Source: Rhyacichthys aspro (lineage: Eukaryota > Chordata > Actinopteri > Gobiiformes > Rhyacichthyidae). Taken from it: DNA of 64,000 nt. Positions 50,901 to 61,999 of the stretch are shown here, piece by piece (within the stretch, counting starts at the first letter, position 1; the number at the start of each line of letters is the position of its first letter). A model generated the notes under the pieces. The model was not told the DNA's origin. It was given only the letters and a program-made list of their open reading frames with translations, and ran no database searches. The position numbers were made by a program, and so were the translations under genes. The DNA lies in the NCBI GenBank assembly GCA_036850595.1, contig CM072166.1:13038758-13102757 (forward strand), in the 5' to 3' direction.

Positions 50901-53900
50901 AGTGTAAATATAGTGTTTTAAAGGACAACTGCTGTGACAGAGTGTTAGGAAGAGAATATGTGCTATTACGCGACAGCATCCTCTTCAACTAATTGGCATT
51001 TAGTGGAAATTTAAGCTAACTATGATTTTCTATGGTGACTACAGCCCATCCTATGTTTTTGGGTCATTTTTAGTTAGCCTTGACCATTAAACTCCATTTC
51101 CAGCAGTTCTTACCCTACAGAGATATGCTCTTGCATACGCTGCCACTAAAGGATCTCCAATCCCTCTGACCATTGCTGTAAGTCTTGGTAGAGTCGTCGG
51201 AATACCACTGAAAAAAACAGCCATTAACAAAGACGAATAGGATAATTAACCCTTGAGTAAAAATAAAACATAAGACATGAGATTGAATATTGTCATGGAA
51301 CACAGTGACAACTTACGTTCTGTTCAAGAAGCGGTTGCATTTGAGGATTGCAGCCTCAACGTATCTGTACATGGAAGTTAAAGATTCCTGTTTTGCTTTA
51401 AAAACAATTTAATACATTCATACAAGCTTAAAAAGTCCAATAAAGGATACAGTCGGGGAAGGAGTTCTCTGATGGAGGCGATCTTGAAGAACCAGTTAAG
51501 GCACGTTTCTTTAGCTGTGTCGTTCACGTCTTCACATGTAAAAGAGTCTGAGGACAGCGGAGACCAAGAAGACACATGAGCCAAAGATACTAAGATCAAA
51601 GTCAATATCCGGCGTACTGACCTGATAAAGGCCGCGGGTCTGAACACATAGTCCAGATTCTGTCATACACCAGCCGTCCTGAATAGAATGAAAAGACACA
51701 GTTAGAGAAAAATAAGCAAACTTTGGATAAATTGAGTCCATTGGTTGACTCACCAAACGTGTCCATTATGTCAGTGATGAGAACAAACTTGCTGGGGTAG
51801 AACTGGATCACTGAGGTGTCCGACAGAAGCTTGGCACACTGAAACATTAAGGAAGATTGTGTAGAATTATGTAGAATTACTTTTTTAAAGGTAAATGTTG
51901 TTTTTATGTAGCTTTATTTTACCTGGATGACTATTTTGAGCGCTTTCACTTTCTGGTCTGACGCCCAGGCTTCCTTCAGAGACTGGTTCAGCTCCTCAAT
52001 GCGGTTGGCGTAATCCTGCTGGGAAAGGTTCAGCATCTCTCTCTGGGAACCCTAAACACAAAAAGTAGTAAGAAAACTATTATGTAATGCAAATTGTTTT
52101 AATTTATTATTTTAGGTAGTTTAAAGATTGGAATATACTTCTTCTAGATCATCCAGCTCCTCAAGGCGAGTGCGGACTTTTTCTGAAACGGCTGAAGATC
52201 CAGGACTGGGAGCTTTTCCTACAAATATATACTGTATTTTTTTTTCATACTCATAAAAGTTTTTCTCAGGTTCAGTGCCACTCAGAGCTATTTATTTTAT
52301 ATTGTAGAGGCAAGACATGAAAACCCTCACCTTTGTCAGAGCCCATGCAGAGATTCTAAAAAGAAAAGAAGAAATAATTTAAGATTTCTGTCAAATGAGG
52401 TAAAAAGGCTGTTTATCATTATTATTAGTTTGCTATTTATGAGACAGAAGACTCTCACTATTGACAGTTTTTCTGTGGTGGTAAACCTGGCTAGGATCTC
52501 TCCTCGCTTTGCCGACCATGGCTCAAAGTCTGCTCCAACCGCCTCTTCCTCCTTCTCCCTCTTCTTCCTCCCCAGGTCCTGTAGCACAAAAAATAACATC
52601 ATAAATCAGTTTATGGTATAAATCCATGTTTTGGTACTAAACTGACCCCTGACGATCCGCTGCGAGGTACAGCAGGAGTCTCACTGGCAGAAGCTGCAAA
52701 CATGGACAGGGGGTCTGTTCCGTCCAGCATTGAGCTGAGGGGGTCCGGGGCGGCTGACGAAGAGGAGGAGGACGAAGAGGAGGTGCTGCCTTTGCGGACC
52801 CCACGGCGAGTCTTTGTATCGGTCACCTAAGAGAAGAAAAATGGAACGAAATGTATATTGGTTTGACACATTAATATATAAAAAACACATTAGATCAATA
52901 CGGAAAAAGGGGGAATGCATTACAAGTATAGGTTTAAGTGGATGGTAGTCTCCGAACTCGACTGGAAGCGCCTCTGGACGACATCTCTGTAGCTCCGACT
53001 CATAGTTGCGCCAACGGGTCCGCCTGATGTAACAACATCAACAGGTAAACTTGGACGTTCTTAATAACTGATTACATCTAATTTACAACTTTATGGCATA
53101 ATTTAAATTAAGTTAAGTATTTAAGTTTCAGCTGTCAGTTTCAGCTGTCAGTTTAAGCCGAACTATGTAGATGTTGCACATCCAATAATAAGATTATATA
53201 ATAGGTAATATATGGTGTGTGTAATATAGGGCCACATTAAATTTCCAATGGCAGAGAGTCTCTTCTGATTTTATTCTAGTCTACAGTCTATATCTCTTAG
53301 ATAGATTTGAAAATATGTTGATGGACTTGAGCAGCTTTTAGATGGAATTAAGAGTTTTTATATGGATTTGAACAGGTTTTGGTAGGATTTAAACAGGTTT
53401 GAACAGATTTTGAACCTGTTTGTTTAAAGCTGCTGCTGTTGGGGGCATAAACAATACATTTTATCACAAAAGCTGAGGGCCACATACAATCTCACCTTGT
53501 GCCATGATTGGCTCCCGGACATTACTGCTTTATATTATGAATACTCCAGATGAAATATGTAAAAATAATTTAATATGCAGTTGCATTTCTAAACCCACAT
53601 CAACCTGAATAGCCCCAATGTCCGAAATACACATGCTGTTACTTTTATAGGTCAGTTTGTCATTCATAGCTTCATATTTTGCATATCATGCTATCTAATT
53701 CTGTATTTTCCCAACTGCTTATACATCACATATTTACATGAGCAGCCCTGTCTACAAAGTTTATAGGTTAGTTAGGGTGCTGAATTGTAAAAATGTCATA
53801 ACACAAACTACCACTCTTTACAGCGTATCTAAAATTATGTTAATTGCAAACATAACCATGAACAAGCAAACGTTTCAGAAAATAATTAGTTTTTAATGGA

Positions 53901-53931
53901 AAATAGCGTCTTACCACTGCACTGCAGCCAT
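44910..53931 (-). CDS. vps35l: VPS35L (C16orf62), Retriever complex subunit, 30 exons
   Basis: VPS35L is the VPS35-like scaffold of Retriever, which with VPS26C, VPS29 and the CCC complex (Commander) recycles cargo from endosomes. Exons (5' to 3'): 53931-53915, 53023-52924, 52826-52647, 52578-52459, 52355-52331, 52218-52139, 52051-51923, 51838-51754, 51678-51622, 51547-51451, 51364-51317, 51207-51114, 50611-50411, 49509-49463, 49349-49238, 49164-49048, 48966-48913, 48842-48762, 48682-48620, 48548-48463, 48384-48304, 47357-47294, 47214-47116, 47035-46958, 46877-46763, 46683-46544, 46462-46297, 45446-45328, 45248-45102, 45008-44910. They total 2901 bases, 966 aa (human 963). Landmarks are EFGDYHPLKPI, PLSSMLDGTDPLSMFAA, SDTSVIQFYPSKFVLITDI, FEPWSAKRGEILARFTTTEK, TAKETCLNWFFKIASIRELL and QVALANQCLSQ. 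One intron has a GC donor (see findings). Confidence 0.95.
45955..46140 (+). repeat. Degenerate CAGGACT-type minisatellite in vps35l intron
   Basis: Imprecise units such as AAAACCAGGATTCAATCTAG and AATCAGGACTCAACCAGGAC occur in tandem. Low confidence because the units are very diverged. Confidence 0.35.
47740..48005 (+). repeat. Interspersed repeat in vps35l intron
   Basis: Contains CTTGTTTCTGTTGCTAAAGG, GGACAAACTGAGC, ACAACAGCATGTCCCAGCAG and ends GGCCACTAGATGTCACC. The same order of blocks is seen at 20.09-20.47 kb. The ending with a TAGATGTCAC motif is a recurrent fish repeat edge. Confidence 0.5.
49510..50410 (-). other. vps35l: vps35l intron with a GC-AG splice pair and a repeat
   Basis: The exon ending CAPE-type codons (GCT CCA GAG) is followed by GCATGT rather than GT, and the next exon begins after ttccag with CCATTACTTACAGAG. 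Only this pairing keeps the conserved reading APE-PLLTEMMERCK. The intron also holds a degenerate CTTGGTC-rich repeat at about 49,910-50,165. Confidence 0.75.
49910..50165 (+). repeat. Degenerate CTTGGTC / TCTTGACTCGG repeat
   Basis: Repeated motifs TTGGTCTTGTCTTGGTCTCA, TGGTCTTGATCCCAGACATC and TTGGTTTTGACTCGGTCC are scattered over 250 bases. Arrays of this wording are common in percomorph fish genomes. Confidence 0.5.
52647..52826 (-). CDS. vps35l: vps35l exon with polyserine linker
   Basis: Encodes VTDTKTRRGVRKGSTSS, a run of about nine serines, then DPLSSMLDGTDPLSMFAA. The polyserine linker and DPLS repeats are characteristic of the disordered VPS35L N-terminus. The following ASASETPAVPRSGSSG is divergent from mammals. 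Confidence 0.9.
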
Positions 53932-54480
53932 TTTTCCACAGTCATATGACCCACCACTTCCTGGAGAGGCTAGGCATCATTTTGCTAAAGCGTTTTTTTC
54001 GTTTGAAATTTCAGGCGTGTTATTTATTCATCTCTGTTACTGCACATAAAATGTCACTGTTTGTTTTTCTCTCATTGTTTGTTTTTTTCTTTATGTTTTT
54101 ATCACTGACTGTCAATAAAGGGAGAAAAAAAAGATTGTTGTTCGTTTATTTTAGCATAACAAAACTTCACTTCCCAGGCTTCTTTGCTCGCTTCTCTGTT
54201 TCCGACCACTGGACTATCAAAGAGTGCATTTACAAGACAAGAGGTCTCACTTTCAAGTTTCTTTTGTAAGGAATGATTTTCCTCTTTATCTTTTTGCCTT
54301 CCTTATAGAAAATTGCTTATATTAGCTAACAAATATGAAGATTTAACAGAAAACTATTTTATGTAGACATGACATGACTATAAATTATTTCCAAGGTACA
54401 TTAACTTTGAATGTTGTATTTTGACGCAAGTTGAAAGAAATGACATGTTCAATAGAGGATCTTTGTAAGCGGTTGGGTGA
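53932..54480. promoter_or_regulatory. Divergent vps35l / zdhhc16 promoter region
   Basis: About 0.5 kb lies between the vps35l start codon (minus strand) and a probable zdhhc16 leader exon (plus strand). Close to the vps35l ATG are a 10-base palindrome GTCATATGAC (53,941-53,950) and, on the minus strand, an ETS-like CAGGAAGTGG (53,953-53,964 region). This is probably a bidirectional promoter, which is an inference. Confidence 0.45.
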
Positions 54481-54598
54481 GTGACTTTCGAGGACGCCGC
54501 TGCAGCAGAGTCTGAACACCGCTAATACCTTTAGCCTGACCATGACCTAAACTGACCGTCGTACTGGTGCTGCTGGTCCGCCCTTTTCACTTGACCAG
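54481..54598 (+). other. zdhhc16: Candidate zdhhc16 5' untranslated exon
   Basis: A CpG-containing segment ends in CTTGACCAG|GTACAG, with a second strong donor, ACA|GTAAGTC, six bases later. It contains ATGACCTAA, a two-codon upstream ORF. It is paired with a strong acceptor (tttttttcctcag) at 56,756 just before the coding exon. The assignment is an inference and the 5' limit is approximate. Confidence 0.4.
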
Positions 54599-54609
54599 GT
54601 ACAGTAAGT

Positions 54610-56750
54610 CATAAACAGATATTTACCAATAATGTATATTTTTAAAAAGACAATGCTGGTGTCAGGGTCGTGGTGGGAAAACAGCTGCCGGCTAGCTAAT
54701 CCATGATAGTGGCTATCAAAATTAATACAGAGAGCAGTGTGAATAATATTTATCATGTGACTATTGATATGTCCACTATTATGTACTATATATAAATGTA
54801 GGTATGTAAAATTGAGATATTCACAGTATTAAATGTTAAATAGTTCTGTCTCTGTTGCCTGAACTGCATGTTCAGGGCATTTTTCAGTAGTGTTCTTTAC
54901 ATTAACCAGTTTAAAGACTAGGCTAAGACTGACTGGGCTGTTGATGGAAAAGCTTATACAGAAAAACTATGGTATACCAACTATACCAATGATACTACAT
55001 GTTATTGGGCCCCTTAGAGTATAAGTTAAGTTACAATCACTGATTAAATGCTACAATGCTTTTCCAAGTACAAACATATATTGAACATATGTGACACAAG
55101 CCTGGTGAGGTCTAAAAGTGAAAGTGTGCACCCGTCACCAACTGTCTCATTATTTGCAGGGCGAAGATGATTCAAAGCTCATTACAGTCACACTCAGACA
55201 GTGATCTTCCTTTCTTCTCAGACCAGATTTAGGCCCAGAGCATGTTGCCATAGATACCACGGCGCCCCGCTGCGTGCCAGTCTCTTGGCTCTAGTCTGCC
55301 TGAGCGAAGTAAAAAATCATTTTGAAGCAGGGCACTGTGTTTTAATATGATGTTACAGTACAGTCCTGTTGCAATTCACCATGTTCTAGGTCCCAAAACT
55401 CTGCTACTTTTTGAAGTAGAAATTGCAGTTGTTAATGTTACTGCCAAAAAGAGAAGAAAATAGTGACCTCTACAACAGCAGGAAATACAGCTGCCCTGAT
55501 TGCCTACCCCATCGTAACACCTCTGTCTGGGACCTGCCTCTTATACTGCCTCTTCACAGGGCAATGCTACTTAACATAGATGCATAACATACCATGGCAT
55601 AGTTATACAGCTAAAAATGCAGACAAGCAACATGTCAGATCTGCCAAATCCAAGACAACAGGCATGTTTAGAAGTGAACATGTGAAAATTCATATTTTAA
55701 TTTCATCATATTGTGGCCTCAGGAGTTTTGTTTATCTGTCATTGTGTGCAAAGCTATATAATTATTGTCTATGCTTTTGTAATAAAACATGAGATATTGA
55801 CCTTTAAGTTACATATTGCTATATTAGTAACACATCACTATCATAGCCACAATCGATAAAAAATAATGTTTTTGGTAACTTTTTTGCCTTTATATGATGG
55901 AGTATACAGTAAAGATAGACAAGAAACAAGGAGTAGAAAGAGAGGAGAAGTCGTGAAGAAAACAGACCAGAACCCAGAGATGAATCCAGGCCCCTCCAGT
56001 CTACAAGGGTCAGAAGGAAATGTCTTATTATACCAATACAATGAGAAAGATGTGGGCCTAGGGTAGAGCCTTGAGGTATACCAAAATCATAGCATTGCAT
56101 TTTCAGTGGATTTTTGAGCATTCTGTCATTAGACCCTTGAAAAGCGACGTCATTAAAAAGATACACACCAACCACAGAAACAAAAACAGGGATGTTTCAT
56201 TGTCATTTTAATGAGCGTGCAAGTTAAAACACTAACTTAGACACTTTAAAGGGGGCGTTTGTAGAGCAATAAAATGCTTGTCTAACATTTAATAAAGGTG
56301 CCATTTTCTAATTCATTTTGTAGATTGTAAGAGAAATTTCCCCTGAGTGTTGAGTGTAAACCACACCTACATCTTTTATTCGTCTCTCTATCAGCTAATA
56401 GCTCCTCATTTGCATTTCTCATTACTCTATTTCACAGAAGCCGACCGATCCTTATCAGCGTAACCCATAGTCACTTTAATGAAAAGGTAGCTGCTGCTTA
56501 GTTACCTTCTTTATTTCCTTCTTGAGACATTCACCCCATTGCTTTTTCCTCTTACAGGGTTACAACATCAGAGAGCTTTTTTGGCTCGGGGACCTTCATT
56601 TATCCGTGAATTATTAAGAGGAGTAGAGTTTATTTGTGGGGTCTGACCGGCATGGAGCATTACCTGATAGCTTGTGCTCTTGTTTAACTTTGACTGACAC
56701 GTGACCCCCTTGTGCTTTCCAGGAAAAATAAGACTTCTTTTTTTTTTTTC
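54610..56750. other. zdhhc16 first intron, mostly unremarkable
   Basis: Apart from the reverse transcriptase remnant at about 55.8-56.2 kb I see no gene or RNA. A long T tract precedes the acceptor at 56,756. Confidence 0.4.
55990..56175 (-). mobile_element. Non-LTR retrotransposon reverse transcriptase remnant
   Basis: On the minus strand the frame contains DFGIPQGSTLGPHLSHC at about 56,035-56,090. G-I/V-PQGS-LGP is the hallmark palm motif of LINE reverse transcriptases. The flanking frame is only partly open and no catalytic aspartate motif (YADD) is seen, so it is a dead fragment. Confidence 0.55.
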
Positions 56751-56794
56751 CTCAGGCAGCCTCCTCAGCGTTAGTTAATTTGTCAGTGATAAAG

Positions 56795-56989
56795 ATGAGG
56801 CTACAGAACGAGGAGCTGCTGTTTTTCGCCGCCTGCGTTTGTAACTGTTGGTGTGTTTGTCTTTGTGTTTGTGTGTGTTTGGAGGGCAGACCGTGCAGGG
56901 GCGGAGGAGGAGGAGGAGGAAAAGGTGGTGGTGGTGGTGGCAGTGGGATGAGGACGGGCAGCAGCTGGAGGTGGCAGCTGACCCGGACC
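56795..56989 (+). other. zdhhc16: In-frame upstream extension of zdhhc16 (start uncertain)
   Basis: Open in frame from ATG 56795 but odd: a cysteine/valine run (CVCNCWCVCLCVCVCLEG) from a GT-rich microsatellite, then glycine runs (GGGGGGGKGGGGGGSG) from GGA/GGT repeats. Known ZDHHC16 proteins lack this. It is most likely 5' untranslated sequence that happens to be open. Confidence 0.5.
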
Positions 56990-59900
56990 ATGCGGCTCGT
57001 CCTGCGCTGGTGCCGTCTCCACAGAACGGCCCGAGGAGGGAAAGTCACCGGCAGAGTGTCCGAGCTGTGGAGCTACAGTAAAGTCCTGCTCAAGTCGCTC
57101 TACTACAACAGTCTGAGCAACTCGGACACGCTGCTGGACTGTGTGTTCGAGCCCATCTACTGGATAGTGGACCATGTGACCCGCTGGTTTGGAGTGGTAC
57201 GTATTGGCTCTTTTCTTTTGTCTATTTAAAGCAACACTATGTCACTTTTTAGCCCAAAATGTTCTGTTTTATGTTACTTTTAATGTTCTGTTGATGTCAA
57301 AAATAAGACGATCCACTCTTTTAAAGAGATGAACAGAGATTTATTATAATTTATGACAATTTACCAGTTTCACCCTGTGATTTTTACCACAACATTTTCC
57401 TTAGGATTGTTTAAGTTGAAACATATTGGCCACCATGTTTTCACTTGGCCTTGGCAAATATTGATATTTTCTTTGCACATTTTGGAATGGAACAAAGGGA
57501 CTTGCTTCATTGTTTGCCTAACTTCAGATGTGTTACATTTCTTTTATCTAAACAGCTTTTTCTCTCTTTTTCTTTTCCTCAAAAAAAAATAAATCATTTT
57601 CCTGCATGTTTTTTCTCTCAAACACAAAAATTGTATGAATGTCTTTGAAGATATTCATTCTGAGAGTTTATGTAAACTTTGGTGAAAGACTGCGTGGCAT
57701 TAAACTTCAGAACTTTATAGAAAGAAATACTTATATTTTTATAACCTGACATTCTGGTTGCCTTCAATGGCGCTATTTCGGTTGTGTTTTATTTTGTTAT
57801 TTATTATTATTATTCATGAACCAATCTGGACAAAGTAGAGTAGTTTTTCATGCGACTTGTGATTAATTTTCCTCTGTAGTTAATAAGTTAGTATGTGGGA
57901 CCACCAGACTTTTAACCCAAAAATATATATTCTCAAAATCATTTTGATGGTTCTTAGGCATGAGATCAGCTGGACAGAAACCTCCAATATATCGCTGTTT
58001 ACGGCTCAAATGGAGGGAGCAAAAATAGGCCAATACACTGGATCCTAGCAAAATGTTTCTTCAAAATACGTTAAAATTACTTGATTGTTTCATAAGACAT
58101 GTTATTTTCTTCCAAACTTGCCAGCTAGGATAGTCTCTACTTGTAAACAATATGGCTAACTGCTGTAGAGCCACCGCTTTGCACAGGCTTTTTAATTGAA
58201 GTTGGTCAACATTCATTATTGTTTAAATTGTTGTCAAAGTTGTTGTTTTATGTTTATTATTTATATTATTCTATTGAATATTGACTTTTGAGCAGCTTTT
58301 TTTTGAGTTGTTTAAAATGTTTCCACCTGCTGCTCCCTTCAGGTGTTCGTGTGCCTCGTCGTCCTGCTCACGGCCTCAGTGGTGGTCATCATCTACTTGT
58401 TTGTTCTACCCACGATCCTCAGCACCTACCCCGTCCACTGGATCGGCTGGCACCTGTGCTGCGGACACTGGCTGCTGCTCATGGTGGTCTTTCACTATTA
58501 CAAGGCCACCACCACCTCGGCAGGACACCCACCCAATGTAACTACCTGCACTTTCAATCATTTCAACCCAAATAAGTCACAACACATACTTTAACTTTGA
58601 CCTGCAACTGTCTCACTGAACAATCTCAATCTATCCGTCTACAAAATGAAACAGAAATTGTGGAAATATTTGGAAAAGCTGGAACTTACTGTACATGTGT
58701 ATATTAAAGGTGGATATGTGTAGTTTTTGGCCTTTTTGGCATCATCTGGAGGTTGAGTTGAGAAAATGCAGTTTCTCACCCTCTGCCTTTTTAAAGCATG
58801 TGAACAGCTATGGCAGCCTTCACAGACAAGATACTGTCTTATGAACAAACTCAAGTGAAAAAAATGTATGAAAAAACATACTAATATGAGCTATTTTAAA
58901 AGATTTTCTAAACTAGTTATTGATTAAAATGGGAAGGTACTTAAAAAAAATCAAAATTCATCAATTTAATTTGTTATTCCTCTTTAGCAGGAGAATCAAA
59001 ACTTTCTCTTTGGTTTTCCTTTGTCGACTTGAACTGCTCTGATCTGTCAAATTAGAACAGGTTTATATATAAATGTTGTATTTGTTGTTATTTTTTTCTT
59101 CTTTCAGGATAAGGTTCATGTTCCTGCAGTGTCCATGTGTAAGAAATGCATCACCCCAAAGCCAGCCAGAACTCACCACTGTAGCATCTGCGACATGTAA
59201 TAAAATGCTAACTTTATTTATCATGTTTGATGCTCTATATTCCTGCATTTTAATTGTTATCTTTGATATTACAGTTGCATTTTAAAGATGGACCACCACT
59301 GTCGTATCCTTTTCACCATCTTCAAAACGTAGACTTTTTTTGTTTTACATTCCTCACTGACCTTAACACGAGCAACCCCAGCCTGGTTGAACAACTGCGT
59401 GGGCCATTTCAACCACCGCTACTTCTTCTCTTTTTGCCTGTACATGACGCTGGGTTGTGTCTACTGCGGCGTCAGCAGCAGGAACCTGTTTCTGGAGGCC
59501 TACAACGCCGTGGAGGTAACGCTCTTTGACTTCTGGGGGGAGGAGCCAGAGAGAGTGCACCTGACAGATGGTAGAAGCAGTTCAGATGGCGAATGTGAGG
59601 GCGAAACGAGAGACACGAAAAAGATCTATTTTCTCTGACGCTTACTGGTGAACTTTGACTCTGTGGTCAGAGCCGTGTGATAAACAAAGATCTCATTGTG
59701 TCTCAGCAGCGAGAGGAACTAGTTAGTCAGACTGAATTTATCCAAAAGGCTTGATCTACTTTCTTGTGTCTTTGTCAGAGCTACTACCAGACCCCTCCTC
59801 CTGAATTCACCTTCATGGAGACCACTGCTCACAAATGTATCATCTTCCTCTGGGTTCTGACCAGGTGAGCTTTGACACATACTGATAGAACAAGAATAAC

Positions 59901-61450
59901 GAGTGATAACAGGTGAAAAGCATCACTACAAAATAGATTAGGAAAAAGATCTAATGTGATTGTCCTTGTCAGTATTCAGATTTTGGTGTCAGATTCACTT
60001 TACTGCCATATAAACGTACAGTGCATTTTGTTTGCGCATTCATTGTATTTGAACTAAAAAGTCAAAGTTCAAATCATGGTTTTTGTGTAAAAACATTGTG
60101 ATGATCAGTTAACTAACACCTTCAAACAAATGAAAACGGTAAAGGATCATTGATTTTTGTCCAATTTTTTCTTAATTTTGGTGTCATTACTGTTAAATAA
60201 AAAATGGCAATAAAAGGTTTTAAAGAAGTTTAAAAGGTGAAGACCCTCATCCATCTGGTAAAAGAGCTGAGTCTACAGTCCACCTCCATCTCAAAGAGAA
60301 AGGACACTCCTTTGAGGACAGCGATGTCCAAGTCTTGTCCAGGGAGGCCAAGTGGTTTGAAAGAGTAGTAAGGGAAGCCATCTTTGTGAAATCGGAACAA
60401 ACTTCTCCTGATAAAGTAACTGGACTGAGGCACAATCTGTCCTTCATTTACAACAGTGTCTTGAAACCAAAACAGTTTCTCTCTTAAAGGATGTCTGTGT
60501 AGGTTCTCAGTCATCCAGGTAGTCATAATGCATTTTTGCACCCTTTAACTGTTTAAAAGGACATTAACACCTAAAGGGAGTAATTACTCTAATGAGCCAC
60601 AGAAAAATAACTCATCAGCACTGATACTGCCCATTCAACCACCAAAAACAGTGAAAGCACAATCCAGTCGCAGTAGTTTCAGGTTAAACCACTCCGTCTG
60701 AGGGATACAAAACTCAGCTGTCTTATCAGTTGAACTTAGTCCTTTGGATGAAGGATGAAACGTCTTCCATCCATCAAACATATATCCAGATGCCTGAAAA
60801 AACACTCAAAAAACACGAGTGGCAGTAACTGTTTTTTTTGTTTCTAGTTTATCTATAAATGAGCAACTAAAACCTAGTCACTTTCTGCCTAATTAAAATG
60901 ATTTGCTGGACAAAAGATTTGACTTGAAATGGGGTCGTTGAATGAATAGTTTCTATGCTACATGCAATGAGCAGATATTTGTCTCCCTGCAGCTCAGTGG
61001 CAGTGGCTCTGGGGGGGCTCACACTGTGGCACGCCATGCTCATCAGCAGAGGAGAGACCAGCGTGGAGCGCCATATAAACAGAAAAGAAACCAAAAGACT
61101 CAAAGAGAAGGGAAAGGTACATGCAGAACATGTAAAAAGAAAGAGAAGTACAGTTCTGCAAAACACTAATAACATGGTTTTGGATTATTTTTTTGTCTTG
61201 AAGGTGTTTAGAAATCCATATCATCACGGGAGGATAAATAATTGGAAGTTATTGTTCGGTGTGGAAAAAAGGAGGTAAGCTCAGTTCTTTTCAGACTACG
61301 GTAATAGAATGATGTTCTTTATCCTGAAATGTGTTCCTTTTCTTCAGTCATTGGTTGACTCGGGTCCTGCTGCCGTCCAGTCACCTTCCCAAAGGAGACG
61401 GGATCATGTGGGACTGTACCTTCACCAGGAGAGACCCCATGGCCATCTGA
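56990..61450 (+). CDS. zdhhc16: ZDHHC16 palmitoyl transferase, 9 coding exons
   Basis: DHHC S-acyltransferase of the ER/Golgi (Abl-philin 2 family) that transfers palmitate to cysteines of partner proteins. Exons: 56990-57196, 58343-58537, 59108-59196, 59275-59303, 59382-59515, 59779-59864, 60993-61116, 61204-61274, 61348-61450; 345 aa. The order is N-terminal helix region (SELWSYSKVLLKSLYYNS), two membrane segments (VFVCLVVLLTASVVVIIYL; WHLCCGHWLLLMVVFHYY), the cysteine-rich domain (CKKCITPKPARTHHCSICD), DHHC with PWLNNCVGHFNHRYFFSF, two more membrane segments (FCLYMTLGCVYCG; VALGGLTLWHAMLI), then ISRGETSVERHINRKE and RVLLPSSHLP near the end. The 16-residue segment of human isoform 1 after the YNAVE exon is absent, as in human isoform 2. 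The start at 56990 (gaccATGC) aligns best with the family. An in-frame ATG at 56795 would add 65 low-complexity residues. Confidence 0.93.
57200..58340. other. zdhhc16 intron, nothing recognised
   Basis: AT-rich intron without a recognisable repeat or RNA gene. Confidence 0.45.
58690..58850 (+). repeat. Possible interspersed repeat in zdhhc16 intron
   Basis: GTGTAGTTTTTGGCC, CATCATCTGGAGGTTGAG and GAACAGCTATGGCAGCCTTC resemble blocks of fish non-autonomous elements, and CTATGGCAGCC loosely matches CATAGCTG-type blocks at 20.2 and 47.9 kb. Weak evidence. Confidence 0.3.
60240..60790 (+). mobile_element. Penelope-like element remnant (GIY-YIG C-terminus)
   Basis: Within the zdhhc16 intron, 60281-60478 reads HLHLKEKGHSFEDSDVQVLS, REAKWFERVVREAIFVKSEQ, then GLRHNLSFIYNSVLKP. 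This is the characteristic C-terminal portion of the endonuclease region of Penelope-like retroelements in fish. Downstream sequence (CTTTGGATGAAGGATGAAAC, TATCCAGATGCC) looks like its 3' end. The reverse transcriptase part is missing, so the copy is dead. It is in sense orientation relative to zdhhc16. Confidence 0.65.
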
Positions 61451-61989
61451 GCCTCAGTAACATATCAAAAGACTGGTCCTGCATTTATCAAAAAGACCAC
61501 ACGCTCCATCTACACCAGAGGCCAGGAATATTTCATACATCTGATCACAAACTGCTCCTTCATAGATCAAAACCATCCACTTGTGAAACTTAAATGAAAG
61601 CCCTTTATCCAGTGCCACATCCTTTAATACAAATGAGTGAATTAAGTGCTGACACCTTTTTTTATAAGATGCTGCTGGGTTGCATCACATTAGACCAACT
61701 CTACTGTTTACTCTAAAATCATAAGTCATTTCATTTGCCAGGAAAGGCAAAGCAAAAAAAGTGCACCTTCTCCTCCTTATAGTAGTATTAATACACTGTC
61801 AGATACTGTGTGCCTTTCTACAGTGAACTGATGAGCCTTTACAGTGAGTGAATATGAGGCACTGTGACTTCATCTTGTCTTTCAACAGTGTATTAAAGCA
61901 TTGAATCTGTAGTTGCCATAGAAACGTGTTATAAAGCTGTGATGTTTGACAAAGAGGAGCTGTGCTCCAGTTTTGACTTTTTAAATAAA
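61451..61989 (+). other. zdhhc16: zdhhc16 3' untranslated region
   Basis: Runs from the stop to an AATAAA at 61,984-61,989. The end is inferred. Confidence 0.5.
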
Positions 61990-61999
61990 TCCATTGTTT

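Noticed and set aside
53946..54269. 107-codon plus-strand ORF in the vps35l/zdhhc16 promoter region
   Set aside because: It is phenylalanine/leucine-rich from T-rich DNA, with no family match and no splice support. It overlaps likely promoter sequence.
55819..56175. Treating the 118-codon minus-strand ORF as a host gene
   Set aside because: The GIPQGSTLGP motif identifies it as a retroelement reverse transcriptase fragment. The remaining frame is degenerate.
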